DNA from: Caballeronia turbans
GTDB lineage: Bacteria; Pseudomonadota; Gammaproteobacteria; Burkholderiales; Burkholderiaceae
Direction: 5' to 3'
NCBI GenBank assembly: GCA_001544655.2
Contig: FCOD02000001.1
Coordinates: 1-64,000 of the forward strand
Length of the DNA stretch: 64,000 bases
Within the stretch, counting starts at the first letter, position 1. Each line of letters starts with the position of its first letter. Shown here piece after piece: positions 52,218-61,332 of this stretch. Made by a program: the position numbers and the translations under genes. The notes beneath the pieces are model-generated. The model was not told the origin of the DNA. It searched no databases and saw only the letters and a list, made by a program, of their open reading frames with translations.

Positions 52218-53120
52218 ATGACCGCCGAAACCGCCGTGGACGCGCGCCAGTCGCTGGTGCGCCTTGAAGCTTCCGAGATTCCGCTCAACGCCTGCCTCGA
52301 ATGGCCGATCGTCGCCGCCGATGGCGCCCTGCTCTTCGATGCGGGCGCCACCGTGCCCGACACTCACTCGCTCGAATTCATGTTCCGCCATTTCGAGCCG
52401 CACCGCGCGCTCCGGGAGCCGGCACCGAGCGTGGCTGAAGACGACGCCGTCAAGGACGGACCGCTGACGCTCGAAGACATCGGTCTCACCATCGGCGCGC
52501 GGGTCGGGTTGCGCGGCACCGGCGGTACGGGCTCCGCAATGTACGCGAGCCGGGTGATCGGATTCTCGACGCCGCGTCGCAATGGAGAGCGCTCGCTATT
52601 CGTGACGCAACCGTTGATGGCCGGGTTCGATCCGCTCGATTTGACGCTCGGCGAGCAAGTCGATCTGGTCGCGCTCACGGGGCGGGGCGTGTTCCGCTTC
52701 GCCTGTACCGTCGATGCCACCTGTCGCGAGCCGTTCAACTACGCGGTGCTGTCCGCGCCGGGCGCGATCCGCAGATTGCGCACGCGCAAATTCGCGCGCA
52801 TGCCGACGCGGCTTGCCGCGCACTTTGTGGCCGATGGTGAGCCGCAGACTGCGCGGCAACTGGGCCGTGTCAGCGACATCAGCCCTTACGGGATGTCCTT
52901 GACCGTCGCCAATCCCGCCGCGCAAGTGGGCGGTCGTCTGCACCTCGCGTTTCAGTTCAAGACCGATGGAGTCGACGTGAAGATCGACACCATCGCGATC
53001 GTGCGTCATGTGGGCTCGACCGATCCCGTCGACGGCAGTGCGGCCTACGGGCTCGAGTTCGAATCGCTCGAACCGGCGCAGCGCATCGCGTTGAAATCGT
53101 TCATGGCCGAGCACAGCTAG
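52218..53120 (+). CDS. PilZ-domain (YcgR-like) c-di-GMP-binding protein
   Basis: A 300-residue two-domain protein resembling the flagellar brake YcgR. An N-terminal beta-rich YcgR-like domain (about residues 75-170) is followed by a PilZ domain (about 175-295). It has the c-di-GMP motif RKFARMPTR (RxxxR, about 189-197) and DISPYGMSL (D/NxSxxG, about 219-227). It probably slows motility when c-di-GMP is high. No flagellar genes are adjacent. The ATG at 52218 is preferred to an upstream TTG. Confidence 0.86.
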   Translation: MTAETAVDARQSLVRLEASEIPLNACLEWPIVAADGALLFDAGATVPDTHSLEFMFRHFEPHRALREPAPSVAEDDAVKDGPLTLEDIGLTIGARVGLRGTGGTGSAMYASRVIGFSTPRRNGERSLFVTQPLMAGFDPLDLTLGEQVDLVALTGRGVFRFACTVDATCREPFNYAVLSAPGAIRRLRTRKFARMPTRLAAHFVADGEPQTARQLGRVSDISPYGMSLTVANPAAQVGGRLHLAFQFKTDGVDVKIDTIAIVRHVGSTDPVDGSAAYGLEFESLEPAQRIALKSFMAEHS

Positions 53121-53149
53121 GCTCGCGCGCGACCGACCGCGAAGGCGGT

Positions 53150-53803
53150 TCAGACCCCCGGAAAGCCGTCCGGAAAGAGCCGCTCGACGGCCGCCTCGAA
53201 ATGCTGGATCGGCGCGGCGCCGCGCAGCGCGATCGGCGGCGGCGGTTCCTGGCCGGGCGCGGCCTCTCGCGAGAGCACCGCGAACGGCACGCCGCTCACG
53301 CCCAGCTTCTTCGCGAACTCTTCATCTTCGATCACGAGATCGGTGTACGTGCCGTCATCGAGCGCTTCTTCGAGCATCTCCGGATCGACACCGCAGGTTG
53401 CCGCGATGTCGAGCAGCGAGTCCGTGTCGCCAATATCGATGCCTTCCTCGAAATACGCCTTGAAGATCGCCCGATGCACGAGATCGAAGCGGCCGGATTC
53501 ACGCGCGAACATGGCCGTCTCGAAGGCCTTGCGGCTGCGCGGCGTGACCGGCGGCAAGCGCATCGTCACGCCGCGTTCTTCCGCGAGCGGACGGACCGAG
53601 TTTTCCCAGGACTCGACGATCTTCTCGTCGTTCGGATCGACCAGCGGCGCGGGCTCGGGGCGCAACTCGAACGCGTGCCAGCGGATCTCGACCGCATCGC
53701 CGTAGGCATTGCGGAACTGAGCGAGCACGGGCGTCTCGAGATAGCAGAACGGACACACGAAGTCCGACCAGACGTCGATGTAAAGGACAGACGTGGATGC
53801 CAT
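53150..53803 (-). CDS. DsbA/FrnE family thiol oxidoreductase
   Basis: A 217-residue thioredoxin-fold protein of the DsbA/FrnE (2-hydroxychromene-2-carboxylate-isomerase-like) type. The active site CPFC (residues about 17-20) follows VLYIDVWSDFV, and the cis-Pro loop GVSGVPFAV lies near residue 175. No signal peptide, so it is cytosolic and may act in disulfide metabolism or oxidative stress. It is convergent with the PilZ gene, 29 bases apart. Confidence 0.88.
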   Translation of the reverse strand: MASTSVLYIDVWSDFVCPFCYLETPVLAQFRNAYGDAVEIRWHAFELRPEPAPLVDPNDEKIVESWENSVRPLAEERGVTMRLPPVTPRSRKAFETAMFARESGRFDLVHRAIFKAYFEEGIDIGDTDSLLDIAATCGVDPEMLEEALDDGTYTDLVIEDEEFAKKLGVSGVPFAVLSREAAPGQEPPPPIALRGAAPIQHFEAAVERLFPDGFPGV

Positions 53804-53931
53804 GTAAGCCTCAAAAACGAACGGCGCGTGTGCGCCGTTTAACTGAACCGGGCGAACGCCACGAGACGGCGGCGTCCGCAAAACCGGTATGTTAGCGCGT
53901 GCCGACCGCAGGCGCGCGCATGCCCGATGTA

Positions 53932-55272
53932 TCAGAAGCCGCCGTCCATCTCGATCTTGCTGCCATCGAAGAATCGTGACAGGCGAAACGCGCGCGGATC
54001 GACGAGCGGTGCGTCGTTGGCGACGAGGTCCGCCATCAGCCTGCCCGCAGCCGGCCCGATGCCGAAGCCGTGCCCCGAGAAGCCCGTCGCGATGAAGAGC
54101 CCGCGCTTTTCGTCGACGGCGGAGATGACCGGCACGGCATCCGGCGTCACGTCGATGTATCCGGCCCACGCCTGTTCGATGCGCAGTCCGGCAAGCGCCG
54201 GAAAGAGCGCGCGGAACTCCGTGACCGCGGCCTTGTTGAAGGCCTCGACGGGCGCGGGATCGAGTGTGCGCGAGGTCTCGAAGACGGTCGGCCGATCGAG
54301 CGGCCAGCGGCGCGGCCGGCGCAATTCCTCGAAGAACCGCGCATTCAGTGCGAGCTTGGTCGAGCCGAACTGGCTTTTCAGCGCAGGCAGGAACTTCGTG
54401 AACAGGCGAAAACTGTCCGGCGTGATGTCGTGATAGCTATGAAACGCGTTGGCGATCGTGTAGCCGCCGTCGAGACGCTTGCGGTATCCCATCTCCTGAT
54501 TGCATGCGCTCACGTCGGGGCCATTCTCCAGCGGCGACGTGCGCATCACCGATGAGCGCACCATGAGTTGCGGCACATCCACGCCGATGCTGCCGGCGAA
54601 ATATCGCGTCCATGCGCCGCCCGCGACGACCACGCTCCCGCACGCGATGCGTCCGTACTCAGTGACGACGCCGCTGATCGCGCCGCCGTTCGTCTCGATG
54701 CCGCGCACCGCGCAGGGCGTCAGCACTTTCACGCCGCGTTCGCGCAATGCGACGGCCATCGCAGGCACGGCGCGTTGCGGCTCGGCGCGGCCATCGCTCG
54801 GGGTGTAGATGCCGCCCGCGAAGCGCCGCGCGGCGCCCGACATCAACGTGCCGGTCTCATCCGGCGAAACGATGCGCGAATCGAGCGCGTCGCGGCCGAC
54901 GAGCGCCACGGCGCGCGCGAGCCATGCTTCGTGATCGGCGAGCGCTTTCGCATCGTCGGCGGCGTAGAGGATGCCGCATTGGCGAAACCCTGTGTCGATG
55001 CCGAGTTCGGCATCGATGTGTCGCCAGAGCTTGAGGCTTTCCAGACTCAGCTCGAGCTCGCGCAAGTCGCGGTGCGTCGCGCGGCACCAGCCCCAGTTGC
55101 GGCTCGACTGCTCGCCGGCGATGTACCCCTTTTCACATACGGCGACAGACAGGCCTTTCTCGATTAGCGCACGCGCGGTGCTGATGCCGATGACGCCGCC
55201 GCCTACGATGACGACATCGACGTGACTGGGAAGCGTGCGATCTTCGGGGATGCGTTCGGTGGGTGGACCCAT
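53932..55272 (-). CDS. FAD-dependent amine/amino-acid oxidoreductase (DAO family)
   Basis: A 446-residue flavoprotein with an N-terminal VDVVIVGGGVIGISTARALIE FAD motif (about residues 18-38) and the DAO substrate domain. The C-terminal GLFIATGFSGHGFGIGPAAGRLMADL (about 386-411) closes the FAD site. Family members oxidise glycine derivatives, D-amino acids or polyamines. There is no neighbouring transporter or aldehyde dehydrogenase to indicate the substrate. Confidence 0.87.
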   Translation of the reverse strand: MGPPTERIPEDRTLPSHVDVVIVGGGVIGISTARALIEKGLSVAVCEKGYIAGEQSSRNWGWCRATHRDLRELELSLESLKLWRHIDAELGIDTGFRQCGILYAADDAKALADHEAWLARAVALVGRDALDSRIVSPDETGTLMSGAARRFAGGIYTPSDGRAEPQRAVPAMAVALRERGVKVLTPCAVRGIETNGGAISGVVTEYGRIACGSVVVAGGAWTRYFAGSIGVDVPQLMVRSSVMRTSPLENGPDVSACNQEMGYRKRLDGGYTIANAFHSYHDITPDSFRLFTKFLPALKSQFGSTKLALNARFFEELRRPRRWPLDRPTVFETSRTLDPAPVEAFNKAAVTEFRALFPALAGLRIEQAWAGYIDVTPDAVPVISAVDEKRGLFIATGFSGHGFGIGPAAGRLMADLVANDAPLVDPRAFRLSRFFDGSKIEMDGGF

Positions 55273-55618
55273 GTGAGGTGGTGTTCGTTATCGTGTGGTT
55301 GCGGCGTGTCGATCCGCGGGTCAGAGGATGCTAAGTGAAGCAAGCGCTTTTGACCATACGAATGAAATCGACCAGCGGCAGCCGGACCCCGAGAATCCTC
55401 GCTGCACAAGGCAAAGCGGGCGGCATAGTCCGAACGCCATAGGCCGGTGCGCAAGCTCTCTGCGCCCGCTGGCGCGATCCGCTACGATGCAAGCGACGCG
55501 CTCGGAGCGTGCCGGTCCGGGCACGGCGCATGCGAATTACCAAGACGTGCATTACGCGTGCGCCGACATCGCGCGGCGCCGTTCATCGCAGTTCCACTTC
55601 ATCTTCTGGAGAACTCTC
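55273..55618. other. Intergenic region between the DAO oxidase and osmC
   Basis: 346 bases between divergent genes. Frames running through it (a long one in phase with OsmC, and a basic one in another frame) lack coding character before the OsmC start. No repeat or RNA motif was recognised. Confidence 0.45.
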
Positions 55619-56050
55619 GTGCAAAAGACAGCATCGGCAAAATGGAGCGGCGGCATCAAGGACGGCAAGGGTTTCATCTCGACGCAAACCGGCGTGCTCA
55701 ACGAAGCGCCGTACGGCTTCAAATCGCGCTTCGAGGAAGGTCCGGGCACGAATCCGGAAGAACTGATCGGCGCGGCGCATGCGGGCTGCTTCACGATGGC
55801 GCTTTCGCTGCAACTGGAGATGGCCGGCATGAAGGCCGAGAGCCTCGAAACGAAATCGACGGTCACGCTGGAAAAAGACGGCGAAGGCTTCACGATCACC
55901 GCCTGCCAGCTCGATCTGAAGGCGAAGATTCCCGGCGCGGATAAAGCCGCCTTCGACAAGGCCGCGCAGGCCGCGAAAGAAGGCTGTCCGGTGTCGAAGC
56001 TCTTCGCGGGTAACGCGAAGATCACGCTGAACGCGGAACTCGTGTCGTAA
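55619..56050 (+). CDS. OsmC/Ohr family peroxiredoxin-like protein
   Basis: A 143-residue OsmC-type protein that reduces organic hydroperoxides. Both redox cysteines are present: one in GAAHAGCFTMALS (about residue 57) and one in EGCPVSKL (about 125). The start is GTG at 55619 with TGGAGA about 7 bases upstream; the frame is open further upstream but not family-like. It is convergent with the LysR gene, with a strong terminator between. Confidence 0.92.
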   Translation: MQKTASAKWSGGIKDGKGFISTQTGVLNEAPYGFKSRFEEGPGTNPEELIGAAHAGCFTMALSLQLEMAGMKAESLETKSTVTLEKDGEGFTITACQLDLKAKIPGADKAAFDKAAQAAKEGCPVSKLFAGNAKITLNAELVS

Positions 56051-56081
56051 TCGGGCGGGCAGTCGGACAGAAATGCAAAGG

Positions 56082-56114
56082 CGCGGACGGGCACATCACC
56101 CGTCCGCGTTTTTT
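56082..56114. terminator. Intrinsic terminator between osmC and the LysR gene
   Basis: A 10-bp perfect stem (CGCGGACGGG with CCCGTCCGCG) with a 7-base loop is followed by six T. It terminates the osmC transcript; the stem overlaps the 3' end of the LysR gene by about 19 bases. Confidence 0.92.
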
Positions 56115-57034
56115 ACGCGCGTCAGTTCTTCGATGACGAGGCGCGCGGGCGCCGGCAGCGTCGCGCCTTTCCTCGTCACGACGCCATACGGCTCCGTGCG
56201 CGATCGCACGGCGATTGCGAGCCGCCTTGCAAGTCCGTGATCGGCGAGAAAGCTCGCCATATCGAGCGGCATCATCGCGACGAGCGTGGGGTCGCGTTGC
56301 AGCAACAGGACGGTGGTGATGGTCGATGCCGTCTCGATCGGATGCAACGGCAGCGGCAGGCCCGCTTCCTTGAACTCGCGCTCGCAGAGGCTGCGGATCG
56401 GCATGATGGCCGGATAGACGATCCATCGGCTGGACGCCAGTTCGCTCAGTTCGACTCGCGGCGCATCGACGAGCGCATGCGCGACGCCCGCGACGATCGC
56501 GAGCGGCTCATCTCGCAATTCGACGTAGTGATATTGATCCGGCTGGCGCGCGACGCTCGCCCGGCAGATCGCGACATCCAGTCTGCCCTGATCGAGCAGG
56601 GCCAGAAGCCGGGCGCTCGTGTCTTCGACCACTTCGACGGTAAGCAGAGGCTGACGCTCGCGCAGGCGCGCGAGCGCATCGACGAGCACGCCCGAGACCG
56701 CACCCGTGATCGCGCCGATCGCGAGCCGCCCGCCCGTGCCTTGCAGAATCCCCGCCATTTCCTCGCGCAGGTGCGCAACGTCCATGTGAATCAGCCGCGC
56801 ATAGCGGATCACGCAGCGACCGAGTTCGTTGGGCTGGATGCCTTGCGGCGAACGCGTAAAGAGCGTTGCGCCCAGCGTGGCTTCGATTTCGCGCAGCGAC
56901 TTCGTGGCGCCTGGCTGCGTGAGCGCCATTTCGTCGGCGGCGCGATGAAGCGATCCATGATCGTCGAGGGCGATCAGGAGGCGCAGTTGCTTGAGCCGCA
57001 GGCGCGCGGCGATGGAATCGGCATTCGGCAGCAT
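56096..57034 (-). CDS. LysR-type transcriptional regulator
   Basis: A 312-residue LysR regulator with helix-turn-helix at about residues 16-62 (SLHRAADEMALTQPGATKSLREIE) and a C-terminal effector domain. It is similar to the GbpR/GalR-type sugar-acid regulators. It is divergent from the FAH-SDR pair across 132 bases containing a GATAACT-GAA-AGTTATC palindrome, so it probably controls that pair in response to a sugar acid or its breakdown product. Confidence 0.88.
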   Translation of the reverse strand: MLPNADSIAARLRLKQLRLLIALDDHGSLHRAADEMALTQPGATKSLREIEATLGATLFTRSPQGIQPNELGRCVIRYARLIHMDVAHLREEMAGILQGTGGRLAIGAITGAVSGVLVDALARLRERQPLLTVEVVEDTSARLLALLDQGRLDVAICRASVARQPDQYHYVELRDEPLAIVAGVAHALVDAPRVELSELASSRWIVYPAIMPIRSLCEREFKEAGLPLPLHPIETASTITTVLLLQRDPTLVAMMPLDMASFLADHGLARRLAIAVRSRTEPYGVVTRKGATLPAPARLVIEELTRVKNADG

Positions 57035-57063
57035 GGCTGAGAGCGGCTAGGGGACTACGAGAA

Positions 57064-57080
57064 GATAACTGAAAGTTATC
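57064..57080. promoter_or_regulatory. Putative LysR operator
   Basis: A perfect 7-bp inverted repeat (GATAACT and AGTTATC) with a 3-base centre lies 30 bases upstream of the LysR gene and 87 before the FAH gene. A-T-rich half-sites in a GC-rich genome support a binding site. Confidence 0.6.
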
Positions 57081-57166
57081 ACCTAGGCAGCAGCTTTCAT
57101 TATCCAGGCGTGAGCCGCTTCTCTACATTGTGGGCTTCTGTCCAACCGTCAAGGAAACACCGACTC

Positions 57167-58012
57167 ATGAAGCTGCTTAGATACGGCGCGCCCGGCCGGG
57201 AAAAGCCCGGCATTCTCGATTCCAGCGGCGCGATCCGCGACCTGTCCGGCGTAATCGGCGATATTGCGGGCGACGCGCTGCTGCCCGAATCGCTCGCGCG
57301 CCTCGCGAAGCTCAATGTGTCGACGCTGCCGGTCGTGCCTTCGGGCGAGCGCATCGGCCCGTGCGTCGGGCGCATCGGCAAGTTCATCTGCATCGGGCTG
57401 AACTATGCCGATCATGCGGCGGAATCGAATCTGCCCGTGCCCACCGAGCCGGTCGTGTTCAACAAGTGGCTGTCGGCGGTCGTCGGCCCCAACGACGACG
57501 TGCGCATTCCGCGCGGCTCGAAGAAGACCGACTGGGAAGTGGAACTGGGCGTCGTGATTGGCAAAGGCGGCGCATACATCGAGGAAGCCGATGCGATGAG
57601 CCACGTCGCCGGTTATTGCGTGATCAACGACGTGTCCGAGCGCGAGTATCAGATCGAGCGCGGCGGCACCTGGGACAAGGGCAAGGGCTGCGACACGTTC
57701 GGCCCGATCGGGCCGTGGCTCGTCACCGCCGACGAAGTGCCCGATCCGCATAAGCTGCCGCTCTGGCTCGAAGTCGATGGCAAGCGCTATCAGAACGGCA
57801 ACACCAGCACGATGATCTTCAAGGTCGGCGAAATCGTGTCCTATCTGTCGCGCTTCATGAGCCTGCAACCGGGCGATGTCATCTCGACGGGCACGCCGCC
57901 GGGCGTCGGCATGGGACAGAAGCCCGAAGCGGTCTATCTGCGCGCCGGGCAGACCATGCGCCTTGGCATCGAAGGGCTCGGCGAACAACGGCAACGGACG
58001 GTCGACGCATGA
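57167..58012 (+). CDS. Fumarylacetoacetate hydrolase family protein (probable diketo-sugar-acid hydrolase)
   Basis: A 281-residue FAH-fold hydrolase. The motif FICIGLNYADHAAES (about residues 72-86), metal ligands in DWEVELGVVIG (about 122-132) and the C-terminal GDVISTGTPPGVGMG (about 238-252) are clear. Coupled by ATGA overlap to an SDR dehydrogenase, it resembles the last two steps of the oxidative L-rhamnose/L-fucose route, where 2,4-diketo-3-deoxy acids are cleaved to pyruvate and lactate. Other members cleave acylpyruvates. The substrate is inference. Confidence 0.85.
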   Translation: MKLLRYGAPGREKPGILDSSGAIRDLSGVIGDIAGDALLPESLARLAKLNVSTLPVVPSGERIGPCVGRIGKFICIGLNYADHAAESNLPVPTEPVVFNKWLSAVVGPNDDVRIPRGSKKTDWEVELGVVIGKGGAYIEEADAMSHVAGYCVINDVSEREYQIERGGTWDKGKGCDTFGPIGPWLVTADEVPDPHKLPLWLEVDGKRYQNGNTSTMIFKVGEIVSYLSRFMSLQPGDVISTGTPPGVGMGQKPEAVYLRAGQTMRLGIEGLGEQRQRTVDA

Positions 58013-58752
58013 ACCAGTACGACTTCACGAATCGCGCGGCCGTGGTGACGGGCGGCGCGCAAGGCATCGGCTACGCGGTGGCGGAGCGTCTGCGAGAAGG
58101 CGGCGCACGCGTCGCGCTGTGGGACCGCGATGAAGGCGCGCTGTCCGAGGCGCGGGTCTGTCTGGGCGATGTAGAGACCATGCACGTCGATCTGACCGAT
58201 CGCGATGCGGTCGCCAACGCCACTTCGCGCACGCTGGATCGCTTCGGCAAGATCGACGTCCTCGTGCACAGCGCAGGCATCGCGGGCGCGAACGCGACGG
58301 TCGCCGACTACGCGCCGGAAGAATGGTCGCGCGTGATCGACGTCGATCTGAACGCCGCGTTTCACGTCAATCAGGCAGTCGTCAGGACGATGATCGCGCG
58401 CGGCTACGGACGCATCGTCAATATCGCGTCGATTGCGGGCAAGGAGGGCAATCCGAACGCATCGGCGTACAGCGCGGCGAAAGCGGGCGTGATCGCATTG
58501 ACGAAGAGTCTCGGCAAGGAAACCGCGGGCCTCGATATCGCGGTGAACGCCGTGACGCCGGCCGCCGCGCGCACGAAGATTTTCGATCAGATGAAGCAGG
58601 AGCATATCGACTACATGTTGTCGAAGATTCCGCGCGGGCGCTTCGTCGAAGTGAAGGAGATCGCGGCGATGGTTGCATTCCTGGCGTCGTCGGAAAATTC
58701 GTTCACGACGGGCGCGGTGTTCGACTTGTCCGGAGGACGCGCGACTTACTGA
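58009..58752 (+). CDS. SDR family dehydrogenase (probable 2-keto-3-deoxy-sugar-acid dehydrogenase)
   Basis: A 247-residue short-chain dehydrogenase. The cofactor motif is TGGAQGIG (about residues 14-21). The catalytic residues are Ser (NIASIAG, about 142), Tyr and Lys (YSAAKAG, about 155-159). The adenine-side Asp at the end of strand 2 (LWDRD) favours NAD+. NAVTPAAARTKIFDQM in place of the usual NCVSPG segment is typical of 2-keto-3-deoxy-L-rhamnonate/L-fuconate dehydrogenases. It overlaps the FAH gene by 4 bases. Confidence 0.86.
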   Translation: MNQYDFTNRAAVVTGGAQGIGYAVAERLREGGARVALWDRDEGALSEARVCLGDVETMHVDLTDRDAVANATSRTLDRFGKIDVLVHSAGIAGANATVADYAPEEWSRVIDVDLNAAFHVNQAVVRTMIARGYGRIVNIASIAGKEGNPNASAYSAAKAGVIALTKSLGKETAGLDIAVNAVTPAAARTKIFDQMKQEHIDYMLSKIPRGRFVEVKEIAAMVAFLASSENSFTTGAVFDLSGGRATY

Positions 58753-59271
58753 TAGCGGATAGCGTCGCACCCGACACAAGATCGAAGGCACGTGGATTGC
58801 ATAGCCGCGCCGCGCGACTTCGCTCCGGTCCACCGCGAAGTGTTCGGGCGCTTCGTGCCGCTTTTCGTCGCGTGCTTCGTGTTCTCGTAGTCAGAAGGGC
58901 GACGAACTCGTTCGCCGCCCTTTGGTTCGATCACATCTCTTTCCCGCAACGCCTCCCGCAAGGCGGCGTGACCGACGGCGAGGCGCACGGCCGCAATCGG
59001 CACCTCCGCCGGTTCGCGCGCTGTCCGGCGGGCGTGCCGGCGCGAGGAGCAAGTCTCTCGAGTTTCCCGGCATAACCGACCGTGCACACGGGCGAACGCG
59101 CCACGCCGCGTTTTCGCTATCATGCCGATGGGTCTGCGGCCCCTTGTCACGGCAGTCACTTCGCACGCCCGGCGCCCGAGCGGGTCCGATTCATTCGGCG
59201 CGATTTGCAGACCTTGCGGCCACATCGCATTGAGCCGACGATCCCATTCACCCGATCCGCCCGGAGCGCCG
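58753..59271. other. Gene-free stretch before chaA
   Basis: 519 bases with no frame of convincing composition. A terminator hairpin lies at 58897-58923. The rest is GC-rich with several arginine-rich frames that look like shadows. The chaA promoter must lie at its right end, but no clear -35/-10 pair was seen. Confidence 0.5.
58897..58923 (+). terminator. Terminator downstream of the FAH-SDR pair
   Basis: An 11-bp stem with one mismatch (GGGCGACGAAC with GTTCGCCGCCC) and a 2-base centre is followed by TTT. It lies about 145 bases past the SDR stop. Confidence 0.65.
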
Positions 59272-60366
59272 ATGAAACTCAAGCTGGACTGGACCCTCGC
59301 CACCCCGATTCTCGCGCTCGTCGTGCTGGCCGCCGCCGCGTTCATCCACAGCACCGTGATGATCGTGCTCGCGGCGATTGCGCTCGCGTTCGCCGTGTTC
59401 GCGGCCGTGCATCACGCGGAAGTGGTGGCGCACCGCGTCGGCGAGCCGTTCGGCACGCTGGTGCTCGCCATCGCGGTCACGGTGATCGAGGTCGCGCTGA
59501 TCGTCTCGGTGATGCTCTCCGGCGGCCCCGAAAAAGCCGGACTGCCCCGCGATACCGTGTTCGCCGCGATCATGATCTGCAGTGGCGCGATCGTCGGCTT
59601 GTGTCTGCTGATCGGCGGCTTGCGGCATCACGTTCAGGACTTTCAACTGCAGGGCGCGGCGGCCGCGCTCGCGATTCTCTGCGCGCTTTCCGTGCTCACG
59701 CTCGTTTTGCCGAATTTCACGAGCACGGTCGTCGGTCCTGCGCTGTCCACATCGCAACTGATTTTCGTCGGCGTGATCTCGCTCGTGCTGTATGTGACGT
59801 TCGTGTTCGTGCAGACGATCCGCCATCGCGATTACTTCCTGCCGTTCACCCCGCCCGTCGCCGCCGGCGCGCACGACGAAGACGACGCGCCGCACGCGCC
59901 CCCGCCGAGCAACGGCGAGGCGTGGCTTGCGCTCGGTTTTCTGATGTTGTCGCTCGTGTCGGTGGTCGGCCTCGCGAAGCTTCTTTCGCCGGCGGTCGAG
60001 GCGGGCGTCGCGGCGGCGGGCGCGCCCGAAGCCGTGGTCGGCATCGTGATCGCCGCGCTCGTGCTCCTGCCCGAAGGCCTGGCCGCCGTGCGCGCGGCAC
60101 GCCTGAACCGGCTGCAGACGAGCCTGAATCTCGCGCTCGGCTCGGCGCTCGCGAGCATCGGCCTGACGATTCCGACGGTCGCGGTCGTGTCCATCGTCAT
60201 CGGCCAGCCGATTTCGCTCGGGCTCGCGCCCAAGGAAATCGTCATGCTGGCGCTGACGCTGCTCGTGTCCGTCATCACGCTCGGCACCGGGCGCTCGACG
60301 GTCCTGCAAGGCGTCGTGCATCTCGTGATATTTGCGACTTTCCTGTTTCTTTCGGTCGTGCCTTGA
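59272..60366 (+). CDS. chaA: Calcium/proton antiporter
   Basis: A 364-residue cation/proton exchanger with about eleven helices and two inverted sodium/calcium-exchanger repeats. Each holds an acidic motif: GTLVLAIAVTVIEVALIVSV (about residue 62) and GIVIAALVLLPEGLAAVRAARLNRLQ (about 258). An acidic His-rich cytosolic loop (about 200-220) joins them. CGGAG lies 6 bases upstream of the ATG at 59272. It should export Ca2+ (and Na+/K+) at alkaline pH. Confidence 0.92.
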   Translation: MKLKLDWTLATPILALVVLAAAAFIHSTVMIVLAAIALAFAVFAAVHHAEVVAHRVGEPFGTLVLAIAVTVIEVALIVSVMLSGGPEKAGLPRDTVFAAIMICSGAIVGLCLLIGGLRHHVQDFQLQGAAAALAILCALSVLTLVLPNFTSTVVGPALSTSQLIFVGVISLVLYVTFVFVQTIRHRDYFLPFTPPVAAGAHDEDDAPHAPPPSNGEAWLALGFLMLSLVSVVGLAKLLSPAVEAGVAAAGAPEAVVGIVIAALVLLPEGLAAVRAARLNRLQTSLNLALGSALASIGLTIPTVAVVSIVIGQPISLGLAPKEIVMLALTLLVSVITLGTGRSTVLQGVVHLVIFATFLFLSVVP

Positions 60367-60469
60367 CCGGCGTCGTGCGGCCAATCGTGTGCTTTTGTTA
60401 CCATTCACGGTTTTTCGCGCGTTCGCGCGCGATGGTTCGCCGTCTCATCGAAAGTCCAGAAGGAAAAGC

Positions 60470-61258
60470 ATGTCATTCAAGAAGTCCGCATCATTGGCGG
60501 TGCTGGCCGCACTCGCCGCTGTGTCATTCTCGGCGCACGCCAAAGAGATCACGCAAATCCGCTTCGCCGTCGATCCCTCCTATCCCCCGTTCGAATCCAA
60601 GCAGGCCGACGGCAAACTCGCCGGTTTCGACATCGACCTCGGCAATGCGCTTTGCGCGCAGATGAAGGTCAAGTGCGTGTGGGTCGAAAACAATTTCGAC
60701 GGCATGATTCCCGGCCTGAAGGCCCGCAAGTTCGACGCCGTCTTGTCCGACATGGGCATCACCGAAGAGCGCCTCAAGCAGATCGATTTCACCGAGCCGC
60801 TCTACGACACTCACGCGCAACTCGTCGCGCGCGCCGGCTCGGGCATTCTGCCGACGCCTCAATCGCTCAAGGGCAAGCGCGTGGGCGTCGAGCAGGGCAC
60901 GGTGCAGGAGCGTTACGCGAAGGTGAAGTGGGAGCCGCAGGGCGTGACGGTCGTGCCGTACGGCGATCAGGAACAGGTCGAGGCGGATCTCGTCGCGGGC
61001 CGTATCGACGCAATGTTTACCGACGCCGCGCAAGCCGCCATCGGCTTTCTGAAGAAGCCGCAAGGCAAGCCGTTCGCGCTCGTCGGGCCGATCGTGGAGG
61101 ATAAGGCGATCATCGGTCCGGGCACGGCCATCGGGCTGCGCAAGGGCGACGCCGATCTGAAGAACGGCCTGAACAACGCGTTCGTCGAAATCAGGAAGAA
61201 CGGCACGTTCAAGCGCATCATGGCGAAGTACTTCGAGACGGATATCTCGATCCACTAA
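60470..61258 (+). CDS. Periplasmic basic-amino-acid binding protein (ABC transporter)
   Basis: A 262-residue family 3 solute-binding protein. The signal peptide is cleaved after SAHA (about residue 24). The mature part begins with IRFAVDPSYPPFESK and has LAGFDIDLGNALCAQ and MIPGLKARKFDAVLSDMGITEER in order, as in lysine/arginine/ornithine binding proteins (ArgT/HisJ). No permease or ATPase gene is adjacent, so this is an orphan component. AGAAGGAA precedes the ATG. Confidence 0.9.
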   Translation: MSFKKSASLAVLAALAAVSFSAHAKEITQIRFAVDPSYPPFESKQADGKLAGFDIDLGNALCAQMKVKCVWVENNFDGMIPGLKARKFDAVLSDMGITEERLKQIDFTEPLYDTHAQLVARAGSGILPTPQSLKGKRVGVEQGTVQERYAKVKWEPQGVTVVPYGDQEQVEADLVAGRIDAMFTDAAQAAIGFLKKPQGKPFALVGPIVEDKAIIGPGTAIGLRKGDADLKNGLNNAFVEIRKNGTFKRIMAKYFETDISIH

Positions 61259-61282
61259 TCGCCGTCCGACGCATTCGACCGC

Positions 61283-61310
61283 AAAGGCATCGCTCGCGAT
61301 GCCTTTTCTT
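61283..61310 (+). terminator. Terminator after the binding-protein gene
   Basis: A 10-bp perfect stem (AAAGGCATCG with CGATGCCTTT) with a CTCG loop is followed by a T-rich run (TCTTTT). The next gene begins 23 bases later, so read-through is possible. Confidence 0.8.
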
Positions 61311-61332
61311 TTCGACGAGAGAACTTTCGCAG

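Noticed and set aside
59082-60665. 527-residue frame over chaA and the binding-protein start
   Set aside because: It runs through chaA in another frame and is arginine-rich; both real genes have clear families.
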